64,000 nucleotides of DNA from Paludibacteraceae bacterium (lineage in GTDB: Bacteria; Bacteroidota; Bacteroidia; Bacteroidales; Paludibacteraceae): assembly GCA_017547145.1 (NCBI GenBank), contig JAFYQJ010000011.1, positions 1 to 64,000 of the forward strand. Direction: 5' to 3'. The translations under genes and the position numbers were made by a program. Below, in pieces: positions 26,214 through 35,106 of this stretch (position 1 is its first letter; the number at the start of each line of letters is the position of its first letter). The notes beneath the pieces are model-generated. The model was not told the DNA's origin, searched no databases, and was given only the letters and a program-made list of their open reading frames with translations.

Positions 26214-27432
26214 ATTGTTTAATTTTTCTATACAAAGTTCGCTCCGATATATTCAAATCTTTTGCAGCGTCTTTTCGTTTCTTATGTCGCTCTAACGCTT
26301 TTTTTATCATACGTCTTTCAGACTCTTCGAGCGAAAGCGACTCCTCGGTATACTCTTCAGTGTCTTGAATTTCATCGGTATGACCAATTTTTCGCGGAAC
26401 AGTTTGTCTATCAATAATAGTAGGGATATGCGTTTCGTGTTCTTGGTCAAAAACAGGCACTTCATAAACCGAATCATCGTCCAAATTAATATTCCCTTGC
26501 CTAATAATGTTGTTTACAAGAGCTTTTAAATCATTTACATCTTTTTTCATATCAAATAGAACTTGATACAAAATCTCACGTTCATCATTGAATGATTTTT
26601 TATTTCCAGAGTGAGTTAGTAAAGCAGGCATTTGTCGCACCTCACTATCTGGTAGATATTTAGCCAAAATATCGCTCGATATATCACGATCTTGCTCAAT
26701 AACTGAAATTTGTTCAGTTATATTTTTCAATTGGCGAATATTGCCTTTCCAATAATATTTTTGCATTAAAATTTGTGCTTCCTCCGAGAGTCTTATTGGC
26801 GGCATATTGTACTTTTCTGAAAAATCGAGAGCAAACCTTCTAAACAAAAGTAAAATATCTTCTTTTCGTTCACGCAACGGCGGAACATAGATAGGAACAG
26901 CGTTCAAACGATAATAAAGGTCTTCTCTAAATTTATTATTTTGAATAGCTTCTTGCATATTTACATTAGTAGCTGCCACAACTCGAACATTTGTTTTCTG
27001 CACTTTCGATGAGCCTACACGCATAAACTCCCCCGTCTCGAGTACACGCAATAACCTTACCTGTGTTGTAAGAGGCAACTCTCCCACTTCATCAAGAAAT
27101 ATAGTCCCTCCATCAGCCATTTCAAAATATCCTTTTCTTTCTTTTTCTGCACTCGTAAAAGAACCCTTTTCGTGCCCAAACAACTCCGAATCAATAGTTC
27201 CTTCGGGTATTGCTCCACAGTTGATAGCAACAAAATTATTGTGTTTCCGATAGCTATATTGATGGATAATTTGAGGAAAAGTCTCTTTACCGACCCCACT
27301 CTCACCTGTTATTAAAACAGACAAGTCGGTATTCGCTACTTGTACAGCAATATCTATAGCTCGATTGAGCAATGCATTATTTCCAATAATACCAAATCTT
27401 TGCTTTACGGATTGTAATTCTGATATCTGCAT
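26200..27432 (-). CDS. Sigma-54-type AAA+ transcription activator
   Basis: 410 aa. No receiver domain: the AAA+ domain starts within 15 residues. Walker A is GESGVGKE near 43-50, Walker B GGTIFLDEVGELP near 108, the arginine-finger region is FREDLYYRLNAV near 165, and a Fis-type helix-turn-helix ends the protein (AAKDLNISERTLYRKIKQYG). The loop that should contact sigma-54 reads GSFTSA (near 85-90) instead of GAFTGA. A TAATTTTG -7 element lies at 27463-27456. It leads the run activator-lptE-lipoprotein-anchored protein. The targets are unknown. Confidence 0.9.
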   Translation of the reverse strand: MQISELQSVKQRFGIIGNNALLNRAIDIAVQVANTDLSVLITGESGVGKETFPQIIHQYSYRKHNNFVAINCGAIPEGTIDSELFGHEKGSFTSAEKERKGYFEMADGGTIFLDEVGELPLTTQVRLLRVLETGEFMRVGSSKVQKTNVRVVAATNVNMQEAIQNNKFREDLYYRLNAVPIYVPPLRERKEDILLLFRRFALDFSEKYNMPPIRLSEEAQILMQKYYWKGNIRQLKNITEQISVIEQDRDISSDILAKYLPDSEVRQMPALLTHSGNKKSFNDEREILYQVLFDMKKDVNDLKALVNNIIRQGNINLDDDSVYEVPVFDQEHETHIPTIIDRQTVPRKIGHTDEIQDTEEYTEESLSLEESERRMIKKALERHKKRKDAAKDLNISERTLYRKIKQYGLD

Positions 27433-27556
27433 AGAAAATAATTAAAAATATTAGACAAAATTACTTTTTTAGCGTGAGATTAACAACTTCATTAACATAA
27501 AATAACGACCAACACAGAAAAGAAGTTTTGTATTTCGGCACACTATATAAAAATAT

Positions 27557-27564
27557 TATCTTTG
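27557..27564 (+). promoter_or_regulatory. Likely cysS promoter -7 element
   Basis: TATCTTTG, with TTTC 20 bases upstream (27533-27536). It lies 23 bases before the cysS ATG. Confidence 0.5.
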
Positions 27565-27587
27565 TGCTTAAATATTTTAATTAGTCT

Positions 27588-29051
27588 ATGAAAAACAAAC
27601 TTTATATTTATAACACTTTAACTCGAAAAAAAGAGCTCTTCAAACCATTGCATGCTCCACATGTAGGATTGTATGTCTGTGGTCCTACAGTTTATGGCGA
27701 TGGGCACCTTGGTCACGCTCGACCAGCTATCACATTCGATGTTTTGTATCGTTACCTTATGCACCTACAATACAAAGTTCGTTATGTACGTAACATAACC
27801 GACGTAGGTCATCTAGAACACGATGCCGACGATGGTGAAGACAAAATTGCAAAAAAAGCACGTTTAGAAAAGCTAGAACCAATGGAAGTCGTTCAATATT
27901 ACACCTTGCGTTATCACAAAGCAATGGAAAAATTAAATGTACTTCCACCAAGCATTGAGCCACACGCATCAGGTCATATCATTGAACAAATAGAGTTTGT
28001 AAAAAAAATTATTGATGCTGGCTATGCTTACGAATCAGAGGGATCTGTTTACTTCGATGTAGAAAAATACAACAAAGACTTTCATTACGGGAAGCTTTCG
28101 GGACGAAATATCGATGAACTTTTAGAAACAACTCGCGAACTTGATGGGCAAACAGAAAAACGCCGCAGCGTAGATTTTGCATTATGGAAAAAAGCAGCTC
28201 CCGAACATATTATGCATTGGCCAAGCCCTTGGAGCGAAGGTTTCCCCGGATGGCATCTTGAGTGTTCGGCAATGGGGACAAAATACCTTGGCGAAGAATT
28301 CGACATTCATGGCGGTGGCATGGATCTTATGTTTCCTCACCACGAATGCGAAATAGCACAAAGTGTAGCTGCTCTAGGTAAAGAAACTGTAAGTTATTGG
28401 ATGCACAACAATATGATAACAATCAATGGGAAAAAGATGGGGAAATCATTAGGAAACTTCATTACCCTTGATGAATTTTTTACGGGCTCTCACCCTTTAT
28501 TAGCACAGGCGTTTTCTCCTATGACAATTCGATTCTTCATTCTGCAAGCTCACTATCGCAGCACCGTTGATTTTAGCAATGAGGCTTTAGTTGCATCAGA
28601 AAAAGGATTGGCAAGATTACTAGAAGCATACGAACGCTTGCAAAAAATAACACCTTCGGCAACTACAACTGTTGATATTGCCGGATTACGTGAAAAATGT
28701 GAAGTAGCCATGTGCGACGACTTAAATACACCCATCGTTATTTCACACCTTTTTGATGCTTGTAAGTCAATAAACACCATTACCGATGGGAAAGGCACGA
28801 TATCGGCTAACGACCTTGAAGAGTTAAAAGAAGTTTTCAAATTGTTCGTAGAAGAAATATTAGGACTACAAACTAGCACTACAGACAACAACAATGATGC
28901 CTACAAGAAAGCTATCGATTTGCTATTAAGCCTTAGACTACAAGCCAAACAAAACAAAGATTGGGCCATGTCCGACAAAATTCGCAACGAACTAATGGCA
29001 CTTGGATTTACAATAAAAGACACAAAAGATGGATTTGAATGGAGTTTATAA
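27588..29051 (+). CDS. cysS: Cysteinyl-tRNA synthetase
   Basis: 487 aa, normal length, monomeric class I enzyme charging tRNA-Cys. [15 protein letters not shown] near residue 29-43 includes the first zinc cysteine and the HIGH box (HLGH). The other zinc ligands are in HLECSAMG and the HHECEIAQS region (near 222-265). The KMSKS loop is [11 protein letters not shown] near 280. The C-terminal anticodon domain is complete. It is followed 18 bases later by a TlpA-like gene, with which it may be cotranscribed. Confidence 0.97.
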   Translation: MKNKLYIYNTLTRKKELFKPLHAPHVGLYVCGPTVYGDGHLGHARPAITFDVLYRYLMHLQYKVRYVRNITDVGHLEHDADDGEDKIAKKARLEKLEPMEVVQYYTLRYHKAMEKLNVLPPSIEPHASGHIIEQIEFVKKIIDAGYAYESEGSVYFDVEKYNKDFHYGKLSGRNIDELLETTRELDGQTEKRRSVDFALWKKAAPEHIMHWPSPWSEGFPGWHLECSAMGTKYLGEEFDIHGGGMDLMFPHHECEIAQSVAALGKETVSYWMHNNMITINGKKMGKSLGNFITLDEFFTGSHPLLAQAFSPMTIRFFILQAHYRSTVDFSNEALVASEKGLARLLEAYERLQKITPSATTTVDIAGLREKCEVAMCDDLNTPIVISHLFDACKSINTITDGKGTISANDLEELKEVFKLFVEEILGLQTSTTDNNNDAYKKAIDLLLSLRLQAKQNKDWAMSDKIRNELMALGFTIKDTKDGFEWSL

Positions 29052-29069
29052 CTTTTAAATAAATTAAAT

Positions 29070-30161
29070 ATGAAAAATTTTAAAATTTTACTTCTTACTG
29101 CACTTATCTTATGCAGTTGTCAAAAAAACGAATATAAGATAACAATAAATGTCCCTAGCGAATTTAATGACGCAACAGCATATCTTGTACAACAAATTGG
29201 GCGAGACATAACTTTTACCGACAGCACCATTGTAACAGAAGGTGTTGCACATTTTATAGGAAAACAAGATAGCATCGTTTACCGAACAATTATTTTAAAA
29301 CAAGATGACCAACGCACTTTCATTTCGCCTATTGTTTTAGAAAAAGGGGAAACAACTGTTACTTATCTTGATGAAAAATCTACAGTTTCAGGAACGTCAA
29401 CCAACAACATTTTGCAAGAGTACCTTCAAATAGAACAACATTACAATCCTATTTTTGAAGAATTGCTAACTTCTTATTTCAAAACAGAAGAAAATGAAGT
29501 TGAAAAACGACATATGATAGAAACACAATACGATATTCTTGAACAAGAATTCAACCAAAAGGTTTTAGCATTCATCAATGAAAATCTAAGCAATGTTGCA
29601 GGTGCTTACGCTTTCGGTCAAATTTACCGTTCATTAAGCGAAGAAGATCAAATGTCATTGATTGAAAATGCAGGAGAATCTTTCTTATCACAACCAGATA
29701 TTGCTCGCATTGCAAATCGCATAAAACAAATAAAAGGTACAGTTGGAAACAAATTCCCTGATATACAAATGAAAAATCCTCAAGGAGAAGAAGTTCGTTT
29801 GTCAGATTTTGCTGGAAGAGGAAAATATATAATTGTTGACTTTTGGGCTTCGTGGTGTGGACCTTGTCGTCGTGCTATGCCCGAATTAATCAACATTTAC
29901 GAAGAATATAAAGATAAAGGTATTGATGTTGTAGGTGTTTCGTTCGACAACGACGAGCAAGCATGGAAATCAAGTATTGAATCGCTCGGATTACCTTGGC
30001 ACCAAATGTCTGATTTGAAAGGTTGGGAATCTATTGCTGCATCTATTTACGGGGTTAACTCCATACCACATTTAATGTTGCTAGACCCAAATGGAATTAT
30101 TATTGCAAAAAATTTGAATGACAACACTTTAAAACAAAGGCTTCAAGAAATTTTTAAATAA
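29070..30161 (+). CDS. TlpA-like thioredoxin-fold lipoprotein (DUF4369)
   Basis: 363 aa. The lipoprotein signal ends LILCSC (lipidated Cys at 16 or so). The N-terminal 110 residues are the beta-rich DUF4369 type, then a helical linker, then an AhpC/TSA-thioredoxin domain from about 225 with FWASWCGPCRRAMPEL (active CxxC) and the cis-proline region GVNSIPHLML near 335. In Bacteroidetes such proteins are periplasmic thiol-disulfide exchangers facing from the membrane. A strong terminator follows at once. Confidence 0.9.
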   Translation: MKNFKILLLTALILCSCQKNEYKITINVPSEFNDATAYLVQQIGRDITFTDSTIVTEGVAHFIGKQDSIVYRTIILKQDDQRTFISPIVLEKGETTVTYLDEKSTVSGTSTNNILQEYLQIEQHYNPIFEELLTSYFKTEENEVEKRHMIETQYDILEQEFNQKVLAFINENLSNVAGAYAFGQIYRSLSEEDQMSLIENAGESFLSQPDIARIANRIKQIKGTVGNKFPDIQMKNPQGEEVRLSDFAGRGKYIIVDFWASWCGPCRRAMPELINIYEEYKDKGIDVVGVSFDNDEQAWKSSIESLGLPWHQMSDLKGWESIAASIYGVNSIPHLMLLDPNGIIIAKNLNDNTLKQRLQEIFK

Positions 30162-30162
30162 A

Positions 30163-30198
30163 AAACTAATCCTCAAAGGTTTCTTTGAGGATTAGTTT
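30163..30198 (+). terminator. Terminator after the TlpA-like gene
   Basis: Perfect 16-bp stem (30163-30178 with 30183-30198) with a 4-base loop, starting one base after the stop codon. The U-run is short (three T inside the stem end), but the stem is very stable. On the minus strand it also reads as a hairpin. Confidence 0.8.
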
Positions 30199-30217
30199 AA
30201 AATAAACACAAAATCTA

Positions 30218-30225
30218 TATTTTTG
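30218..30225 (+). promoter_or_regulatory. Likely -7 element of the TetR-type regulator gene
   Basis: TATTTTTG, 26 bases before the ATG at 30252. TTTA lies 18 bases upstream, inside the descending arm of the preceding terminator. Confidence 0.45.
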
Positions 30226-30251
30226 TATTCTAATAAAACGACTCCTTCTCT

Positions 30252-30830
30252 ATGGCTAAAACCAAAGACATACTAATAGATGTAGCACGACGCCTTTTTG
30301 CTGAAAAAGGTATGGAAAATACAACAATGAATGATATTGCCAACGAATCTGGTAAAGGTCGACGTACGCTCTATACGTATTTTAATAGCAAGGAAGATAT
30401 TTATTTGACCATTATAGAAAAAGAGTTACAATACCTCTACGAAAAACTTTTTGAAATAGAAAAAATGGATATTGCTCCCGACGAGAAACTTAAATCCTAC
30501 ATTTTCGTTCGACTTAATACTTTTAAAGAAATCATCTCACGAAATGGGACAATACAAGCATCTTTTTTCCAAAACGCTACTGAAGTAGAAAAAGTACGCC
30601 GACCAATAGAAAAAAAAGAATTACGTATATTAAAGAAGATATTTTCTGATGGAATTGAGCAAGGAGTATTCCGCTTACAAAACGCACAATGGGCTGCAGA
30701 AATAACCCTAAATATGCTCAAAGGGTTAGAAAAACCATATTATAAGAAACGCTTCTATCAACAAATGCAACAGCGAAAAGACTTTTTTATTGACGCTCTA
30801 TTTAATGGATTTGTAATACGCAAAGACTAA
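30252..30830 (+). CDS. TetR/AcrR family transcription regulator
   Basis: 192 aa. The N-terminal helix-turn-helix is typical: FAEKGMENTTMNDIANESGK then GRRTLYTYFNSKEDIY (residues 14-58). The C-terminal ligand-binding part is helical and unspecific (ALFNGFVIRKD end). No membrane transporter gene is adjacent to suggest a target. Its last 4 bases overlap convergently with the stop of the polyprenyl synthase gene. Confidence 0.9.
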   Translation: MAKTKDILIDVARRLFAEKGMENTTMNDIANESGKGRRTLYTYFNSKEDIYLTIIEKELQYLYEKLFEIEKMDIAPDEKLKSYIFVRLNTFKEIISRNGTIQASFFQNATEVEKVRRPIEKKELRILKKIFSDGIEQGVFRLQNAQWAAEITLNMLKGLEKPYYKKRFYQQMQQRKDFFIDALFNGFVIRKD

Positions 30831-31807
30831 AATACCCTCGAGCCAACGTAATCTGTAAAACTCAACAACGCATTCTTACATTCCGAATCTGGAAATTCAG
30901 ATAGTATTTCTTTAACACGATTTTGGTAAAAATTTATTTCATGCAACGCACCACTAATACCTTGGTTCTCATCAACAAAGCTTATTAAAAAAGCTAAATT
31001 TTCTTCCGAAAAATCTTTTCTTTTTACAAACTTCATAACGAAATCTCGTTCTGCTTGTGAAGCATTTCGCAAAGCAATAATGAGTGGCAATGTTATTTTA
31101 CCTTCTTGAACATCATGCATTTGTGGTTTGCCAACATTCATTTGTGGCGAATAATCAAAAATATCATCACGAATTTGAAAACAAATACCTAAATATTGTC
31201 CCAATAATGCCATTTTTTCAACTAAAGCACTATTAGCATCTACAGAAACTGCACCCAATTTTGTACACGACATAAATAAAGCTGCCGTCTTTTTATTTAT
31301 TATTTGAAAATACTGTTCCTTATTACACAACAGATGATCTGCACAATGCATTTGCAAAAGCTCACCGCTCGACAATTCGCCTACTAAATTTGACAAGATT
31401 GATTGTCCCGATGTATTCATAGAAAGTTTTTCAAAGCAAATATTCATGCAACAAGACAACAAATAATCACCCGAAAGAACTGCAACTTGATTCCCAAATT
31501 GTGCATTTAAGCTCTTCTTCCCCCTCCGCTCTAACGTATCATCTACCACATCGTCATGTATTAAACTTACCGTATGTAACAATTCTAATACAACTGCCGA
31601 ATAAAAAGTTCGTTCGTTAGGAGTACCACAAATTTTTGCCGCTAAAAGTAACAAAATTGGTCGGAGTTGCTTCCCTTTTACAGATAATACATACTCATAT
31701 ACTCCTGTAAGAATAGGATTATCAGTTTTAAATGCCTGCTTATAATATTGTTGAAACAAATCAAACTCTTCAACAATTGGTTTCTTTATGCTTTCTATGG
31801 GAATCAT
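30827..31807 (-). CDS. Polyprenyl diphosphate synthase
   Basis: 326 aa from the ATG at 31807 (MIPIESIKKPIVEEF). 17 more open codons upstream are hydrophobic, overlap the terminator of the next gene and fit no family start. The first Asp-rich motif is LIHDDVVDDTLERRG near 82-90, the second QIRDDIFDY near 210. GKQLRPILLLLAA marks the IPP-binding lysine/arginine. It makes the long isoprenoid chain for menaquinone (heptaprenyl/octaprenyl type); chain length cannot be read. Confidence 0.9.
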   Translation of the reverse strand: MIPIESIKKPIVEEFDLFQQYYKQAFKTDNPILTGVYEYVLSVKGKQLRPILLLLAAKICGTPNERTFYSAVVLELLHTVSLIHDDVVDDTLERRGKKSLNAQFGNQVAVLSGDYLLSCCMNICFEKLSMNTSGQSILSNLVGELSSGELLQMHCADHLLCNKEQYFQIINKKTAALFMSCTKLGAVSVDANSALVEKMALLGQYLGICFQIRDDIFDYSPQMNVGKPQMHDVQEGKITLPLIIALRNASQAERDFVMKFVKRKDFSEENLAFLISFVDENQGISGALHEINFYQNRVKEILSEFPDSECKNALLSFTDYVGSRVF

Positions 31808-31830
31808 TAGAAAAATTAAAATGCAAAAAT

Positions 31831-31862
31831 ACAAAATAAAATCGGTGCTTTTCAGCACCGAT
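31831..31862 (-). terminator. Terminator after the coiled-coil lipoprotein gene
   Basis: 9-bp stem ATCGGTGCT/AGCACCGAT (31862-31841) followed on the minus strand by TTTTATTTTG. It separates that gene from the polyprenyl synthase gene. Confidence 0.8.
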
Positions 31863-31869
31863 TCACATT

Positions 31870-32754
31870 TTATTTAAACACTACTACCAAATATCGCGTT
31901 TGCTTCCAAAAAGCATCAGGATCTTTTATTTTTAAAGTTTTACTGCCAAACTTATTAATTTCTATCGAATAAGAACCTTCTGGATGCAACGACACCAATT
32001 TTATCTGCTTTGTTGTACTTAAGTTAATTTCTTTATTTTTACGGATATCTATTTTGGTAAACTTTCTAGAATCAACCTTTGGATTAACTTTCTTTTTTAA
32101 CAAAACACCCATTTTTTTCAACTCTGATTGAGTGCCTAATACATAAAAACCGGTATTGATAGTCACATTTTGTTCGTCAATTATTTCCTGTTTAGCCTCA
32201 ATCTGACCATTTATTTCATCAATTTGCTGTAACAAAGAATCGTTTGCTAACTCTAAACTTACGACACGAGTTCGTATTGAATCCAAAATAGATTCTTTCA
32301 AACCAAGTTCAGTCGACAATGCCGAAATCGCTAAATCCTTCTCTTCTAACGATTTTTTTAAATTATTGATTGTAGCACGGAATTGTGCTGGTTGCAATTT
32401 TAACTTTTGCTCTAATTTGGTAATTTGTTGTTTATAACGTTCTATTGACAAGACAATGGTTTTTAAGTTTTCCGTTGCTCGAACTTTAGCTTCTTCATCA
32501 ACAGCTACTTCCGCAGATTGTAAAGCCAATGTACGTTCTTCCTCCCTTATATTGTCAAGCCCTGCTACTACATCATCAATAGTTTTACAAATATCTACCA
32601 AATCTGCATTTCGCATTTGTGATTCAACTATAAGAGAATCAGTCTCTGCTTTTAAATTTTTGTATAAACTTGACTTTTCTGCTATTTTATTACAACTTGC
32701 TAAAAACAGCACAACAGAAACGAATATAACTATCAAAAAGTTAATTTTCTTCAT
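31870..32754 (-). CDS. Coiled-coil lipoprotein of unknown function
   Basis: 294 aa. The lipoprotein signal ends LFLASC (Cys21). Residues 28-195 are strongly helical with heptads (NLKTIVLSIERYKQQITKLE and on). From about 205 a compact beta-rich C-terminal domain follows (GFYVLGTQSELKKMGVL, then KIDIRKNKEINL). I recognise this as a recurrent Bacteroidetes layout without a known function. Its ATG overlaps the stop of the cysteine-rich lipoprotein gene by 14 bases, so translation is probably coupled. Confidence 0.78.
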   Translation of the reverse strand: MKKINFLIVIFVSVVLFLASCNKIAEKSSLYKNLKAETDSLIVESQMRNADLVDICKTIDDVVAGLDNIREEERTLALQSAEVAVDEEAKVRATENLKTIVLSIERYKQQITKLEQKLKLQPAQFRATINNLKKSLEEKDLAISALSTELGLKESILDSIRTRVVSLELANDSLLQQIDEINGQIEAKQEIIDEQNVTINTGFYVLGTQSELKKMGVLLKKKVNPKVDSRKFTKIDIRKNKEINLSTTKQIKLVSLHPEGSYSIEINKFGSKTLKIKDPDAFWKQTRYLVVVFK

Positions 32755-33223
32755 TGCATTTATTTTTTGGACATTTTGGACACGCTTTCTTGCAATCGTT
32801 TTTTACTTGTGGACAAACTTTTTCACACGACTTCTTGCAAGAATCAGATTTCACACATTGTCTCTCACCCTTACAACTTCCTTGCATCATCGAAGGACAT
32901 GGCTTTGAGTGTTTTTTTGGACAATTTTTAAAAGAATCTTTAAAACTTTGAAATTTTTCAGCACCAACAATTTTTTCCAATTCTGCTTCAAATTGTTTAT
33001 GAGCTAAAAGTTCTTTTTCGAATTTTTCAATCATTAAAAATTCTACAGATTTTGCTTGTTCAGCTGTTAACTCCAAACGTTCAGAAAGCATCTCTGTAAA
33101 ATGCTTTGCTTTCTTCTTCGAACATTCGCTCACTTCTTTATTACAACTTTTATTGCAATCCGAACAACAAGCACTTAAGCCTACTACTAGTGCCAACATA
33201 GAAACAAAAAATTTTCTTTTCAT
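32741..33223 (-). CDS. Cysteine-rich lipoprotein, possible metal binder
   Basis: 160 aa with 16 cysteines. A lipoprotein signal ends GLSAC; residues 19-35 hold a first cluster (CCSDCNKSC and SEC). The middle, with LELTAEQAKSVEFLM and HKQFEAELEKIVGAEKF, recalls the LTxxQ helices of CpxP/Spy-type periplasmic proteins. The C-terminal 60 residues are low complexity, rich in Cys, Lys and Pro, with spaced CPK/SCK/KCP motifs (PCPSMMQGSCKG, DSCKKSCEKVC, CPKCPKNKC). By inference it is a periplasmic metal- or thiol-stress protein. The thioredoxin gene lies 24 bases upstream on the same strand. Confidence 0.75.
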   Translation of the reverse strand: MKRKFFVSMLALVVGLSACCSDCNKSCNKEVSECSKKKAKHFTEMLSERLELTAEQAKSVEFLMIEKFEKELLAHKQFEAELEKIVGAEKFQSFKDSFKNCPKKHSKPCPSMMQGSCKGERQCVKSDSCKKSCEKVCPQVKNDCKKACPKCPKNKCNEEN

Positions 33224-33247
33224 AATTATTTATTTAAAAATTATACA

Positions 33248-33679
33248 TTATTTCTTTAACAAAATTTCTTCAATCGCTTTGACCAAAGCATCTTTCGGCA
33301 TTGCACCTTGAGCCATTTGGGGCTGAACTCCAATAGGGCAAAACAAAAGCGTCGGAATACTTCTAATACCAAATACAGCAGACAATTCCCTCTCTACATC
33401 AACATCTATTTTATAAACATCTATTTTCCCCGCATAAGTTTTTGATATTTCATCTAACAAAGGAGCCATTGCTTTACACGGACCACACCAAGTTGCATAA
33501 AAATCAATTACACACGGACGACTAGACTGGAACTTCCACTCCGTAGGATTTTTCTCATAGTTATATACTTTTTCAAGAAAATCCTTTTTACTCAATTGTT
33601 TTACTTCTCCAAAAATCATAAAAGTAGAACTTAAAAATAACAATAATATAACAAATCGTCTCATCATAAAGTTTTTCAT
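33248..33679 (-). CDS. Periplasmic thioredoxin
   Basis: 143 aa. Signal peptide (RRFVILLLFLSSTFMIFG) then a single thioredoxin domain with FYATWCGPCKAMAPLL (CGPC active site) near residue 57 and the cis-proline IRSIPTLLF near 108. A TATTTTTG -7 element at 33692-33685 ends only six bases before the first ATG (33679), so the ATG at 33667 or 33664 may be the true start. An 18-base palindrome lies just upstream (33695-33712). The cysteine-rich lipoprotein gene follows, a sensible partner for a disulfide-active protein. Confidence 0.88.
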   Translation of the reverse strand: MKNFMMRRFVILLLFLSSTFMIFGEVKQLSKKDFLEKVYNYEKNPTEWKFQSSRPCVIDFYATWCGPCKAMAPLLDEISKTYAGKIDVYKIDVDVERELSAVFGIRSIPTLLFCPIGVQPQMAQGAMPKDALVKAIEEILLKK

Positions 33680-33779
33680 TTATACAAAAATAATGCATTT
33701 TTTAAAAAATGCCACCTACAAACAATATAGCATTTAGAAAATTTAGCATTTTTAAAAAATCAAGTAGCAAATAAATATG

Positions 33780-33787
33780 TATTTTTG
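33780..33787 (+). promoter_or_regulatory. Likely upp promoter -7 element
   Basis: TATTTTTG, 27 bases before the ATG at 33815. It excludes the open frame that begins at 33785. Confidence 0.5.
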
Positions 33788-33814
33788 TATTCATTAACAA
33801 AAATACAAAACAAC

Positions 33815-34468
33815 ATGCAGATTTACAATCTCTCCGAAGGAAATTCGCTTTTAAACAATTTTTTAAAAGAAATTAGAGATAAAAATATTCAAAAAGACTC
33901 CATGCGATTTAGACGAAATATGGAGCGAATAGCTTATATAATGGCTTATGAAATTAGTAAAAAACTAAACTATACAACAGAAACTATTCAAACACCTCTT
34001 ACAGAAACAACAATAAACACTCCTAATGACAAAATTGTAGTAGCTTCAATTTTACGTGCTGGGATCCCCTTTCATAACGGCATTTTAGATTTTTTTGATA
34101 AAGCAGAAAGTGCATTTATATCGGCCTATCGCAAATACGACGAAACTCATATCAATTTTGAAATATTCGTTGAATATATTGCATCTCCTTCTTTAACAAA
34201 CAAAACCTTAATTCTTTGCGACCCAATGCTAGCAACTGGAGGTTCTATGGAGTTGTCTTACAAAGCACTTTTAAGCAAAGGACTCCCAGCACACATACAC
34301 ATCGTAAGCGTTATTGCAAGTCAAAAAGCCATCGATTTTGTAAAACAACATTTACCTGAAAACACAACTATTTGGGTTGCCGCTATAGACCCAGTTTTGA
34401 ATGAACATTCCTACATAGTTCCAGGACTTGGCGATGCTGGCGATTTAGCCTTTGGTGAAAAATTATAA
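33815..34468 (+). CDS. upp: Uracil phosphoribosyltransferase
   Basis: 217 aa from the ATG at 33815 (MQIYNLSEGNS). It converts uracil plus PRPP to UMP in pyrimidine salvage. The PRPP-binding loop is ILCDPMLATGGSM near residue 133, and the uracil-site segment is YIVPGLGDAGDLAFG at the C terminus. ILRAGIPFHNGILDFF is the usual flexible region near 80. The WbqC gene starts 4 bases after its stop. Confidence 0.93.
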   Translation: MQIYNLSEGNSLLNNFLKEIRDKNIQKDSMRFRRNMERIAYIMAYEISKKLNYTTETIQTPLTETTINTPNDKIVVASILRAGIPFHNGILDFFDKAESAFISAYRKYDETHINFEIFVEYIASPSLTNKTLILCDPMLATGGSMELSYKALLSKGLPAHIHIVSVIASQKAIDFVKQHLPENTTIWVAAIDPVLNEHSYIVPGLGDAGDLAFGEKL

Positions 34469-34472
34469 ATCT

Positions 34473-35105
34473 ATGCAATCTACAATAGTTTTATCTGCAA
34501 TGTACTTAGGCCCTGTGGAATTTTATAGTAAAATATTCCACTATAAAACTATTGTAGAACAATTTGAAAACTATACTAAACAAACATTCTTTAATCGGTG
34601 TCATATAGCTACACCCGATGGGGTTTTGGCTCTTAGCATACCTATTGTAAAAGAATCAGGGAAAACACTTGTTCGCGATATAAAAATATCCGAACACACA
34701 CCTTGGCAAAGAACACATTGGAGAGCTATACAATCTGCTTATAGCACAACACCTTTTTTTGAATATTACATCGACGACCTTTACCTTTTTTTTGAAAAAA
34801 AGTGGAAATATCTTCTCGATTTCAACTTGAATATTCATGCTAAAATATTAGAACTTTTAGAGATGGATACTACCATAAAATTAACGGAGAGCTATCAAGA
34901 TTCACTGAATTATTACAAAGATTTTAGAAATAAAATTCTTCCAAAAAATAGTTCCTCCACTAAAAATGATTTTATAGAACAAGATTATTATCAGGTATTC
35001 AAAAAGAAAACCGGATTTATTCCAAATTTAAGCATCATAGATTTACTTTTCAATATGGGGAATGAGAGTCGAATTATTTTAAAAAATTCTGAAAAATTAA
35101 ACTAA
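34473..35105 (+). CDS. WbqC family protein
   Basis: 210 aa from ATG 34473 (MQSTIVLSAMYLGP). The WbqC pattern is seen in AMYLGPVEFYSKI, FNRCHIATPDGVLALSIPI, the WQRTHWRAIQSAYSTTPFF region (near 72-90) and YLLDFNLNI. Members occur in O-antigen and other glycan clusters, and in Bacteroidales near lepB/dapB; the biochemical role is unknown. The first 30 codons contain a long perfect inverted repeat (34480-34557) that could fold the mRNA over the start region. Confidence 0.85.
   Translation: MQSTIVLSAMYLGPVEFYSKIFHYKTIVEQFENYTKQTFFNRCHIATPDGVLALSIPIVKESGKTLVRDIKISEHTPWQRTHWRAIQSAYSTTPFFEYYIDDLYLFFEKKWKYLLDFNLNIHAKILELLEMDTTIKLTESYQDSLNYYKDFRNKILPKNSSSTKNDFIEQDYYQVFKKKTGFIPNLSIIDLLFNMGNESRIILKNSEKLN
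34480..34557 (+). repeat. Nested inverted repeat inside the start of the WbqC gene
   Basis: CTACAATAGTTTTA (34480-34493) and its exact complement (34544-34557), 50 bases apart, enclose a second pair TGGAAT/ATTCCA (34516-34521, 34535-34540). The outer arm begins 5 bases after the start codon. Confidence 0.7.
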
Positions 35106-35106
35106 T

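Noticed and set aside
33695..33712. 18-base palindrome upstream of the thioredoxin gene as an operator
   Set aside because: It is made only of A/T runs with GC ends, so it can arise by chance in AT-rich DNA; no second copy supports an operator.
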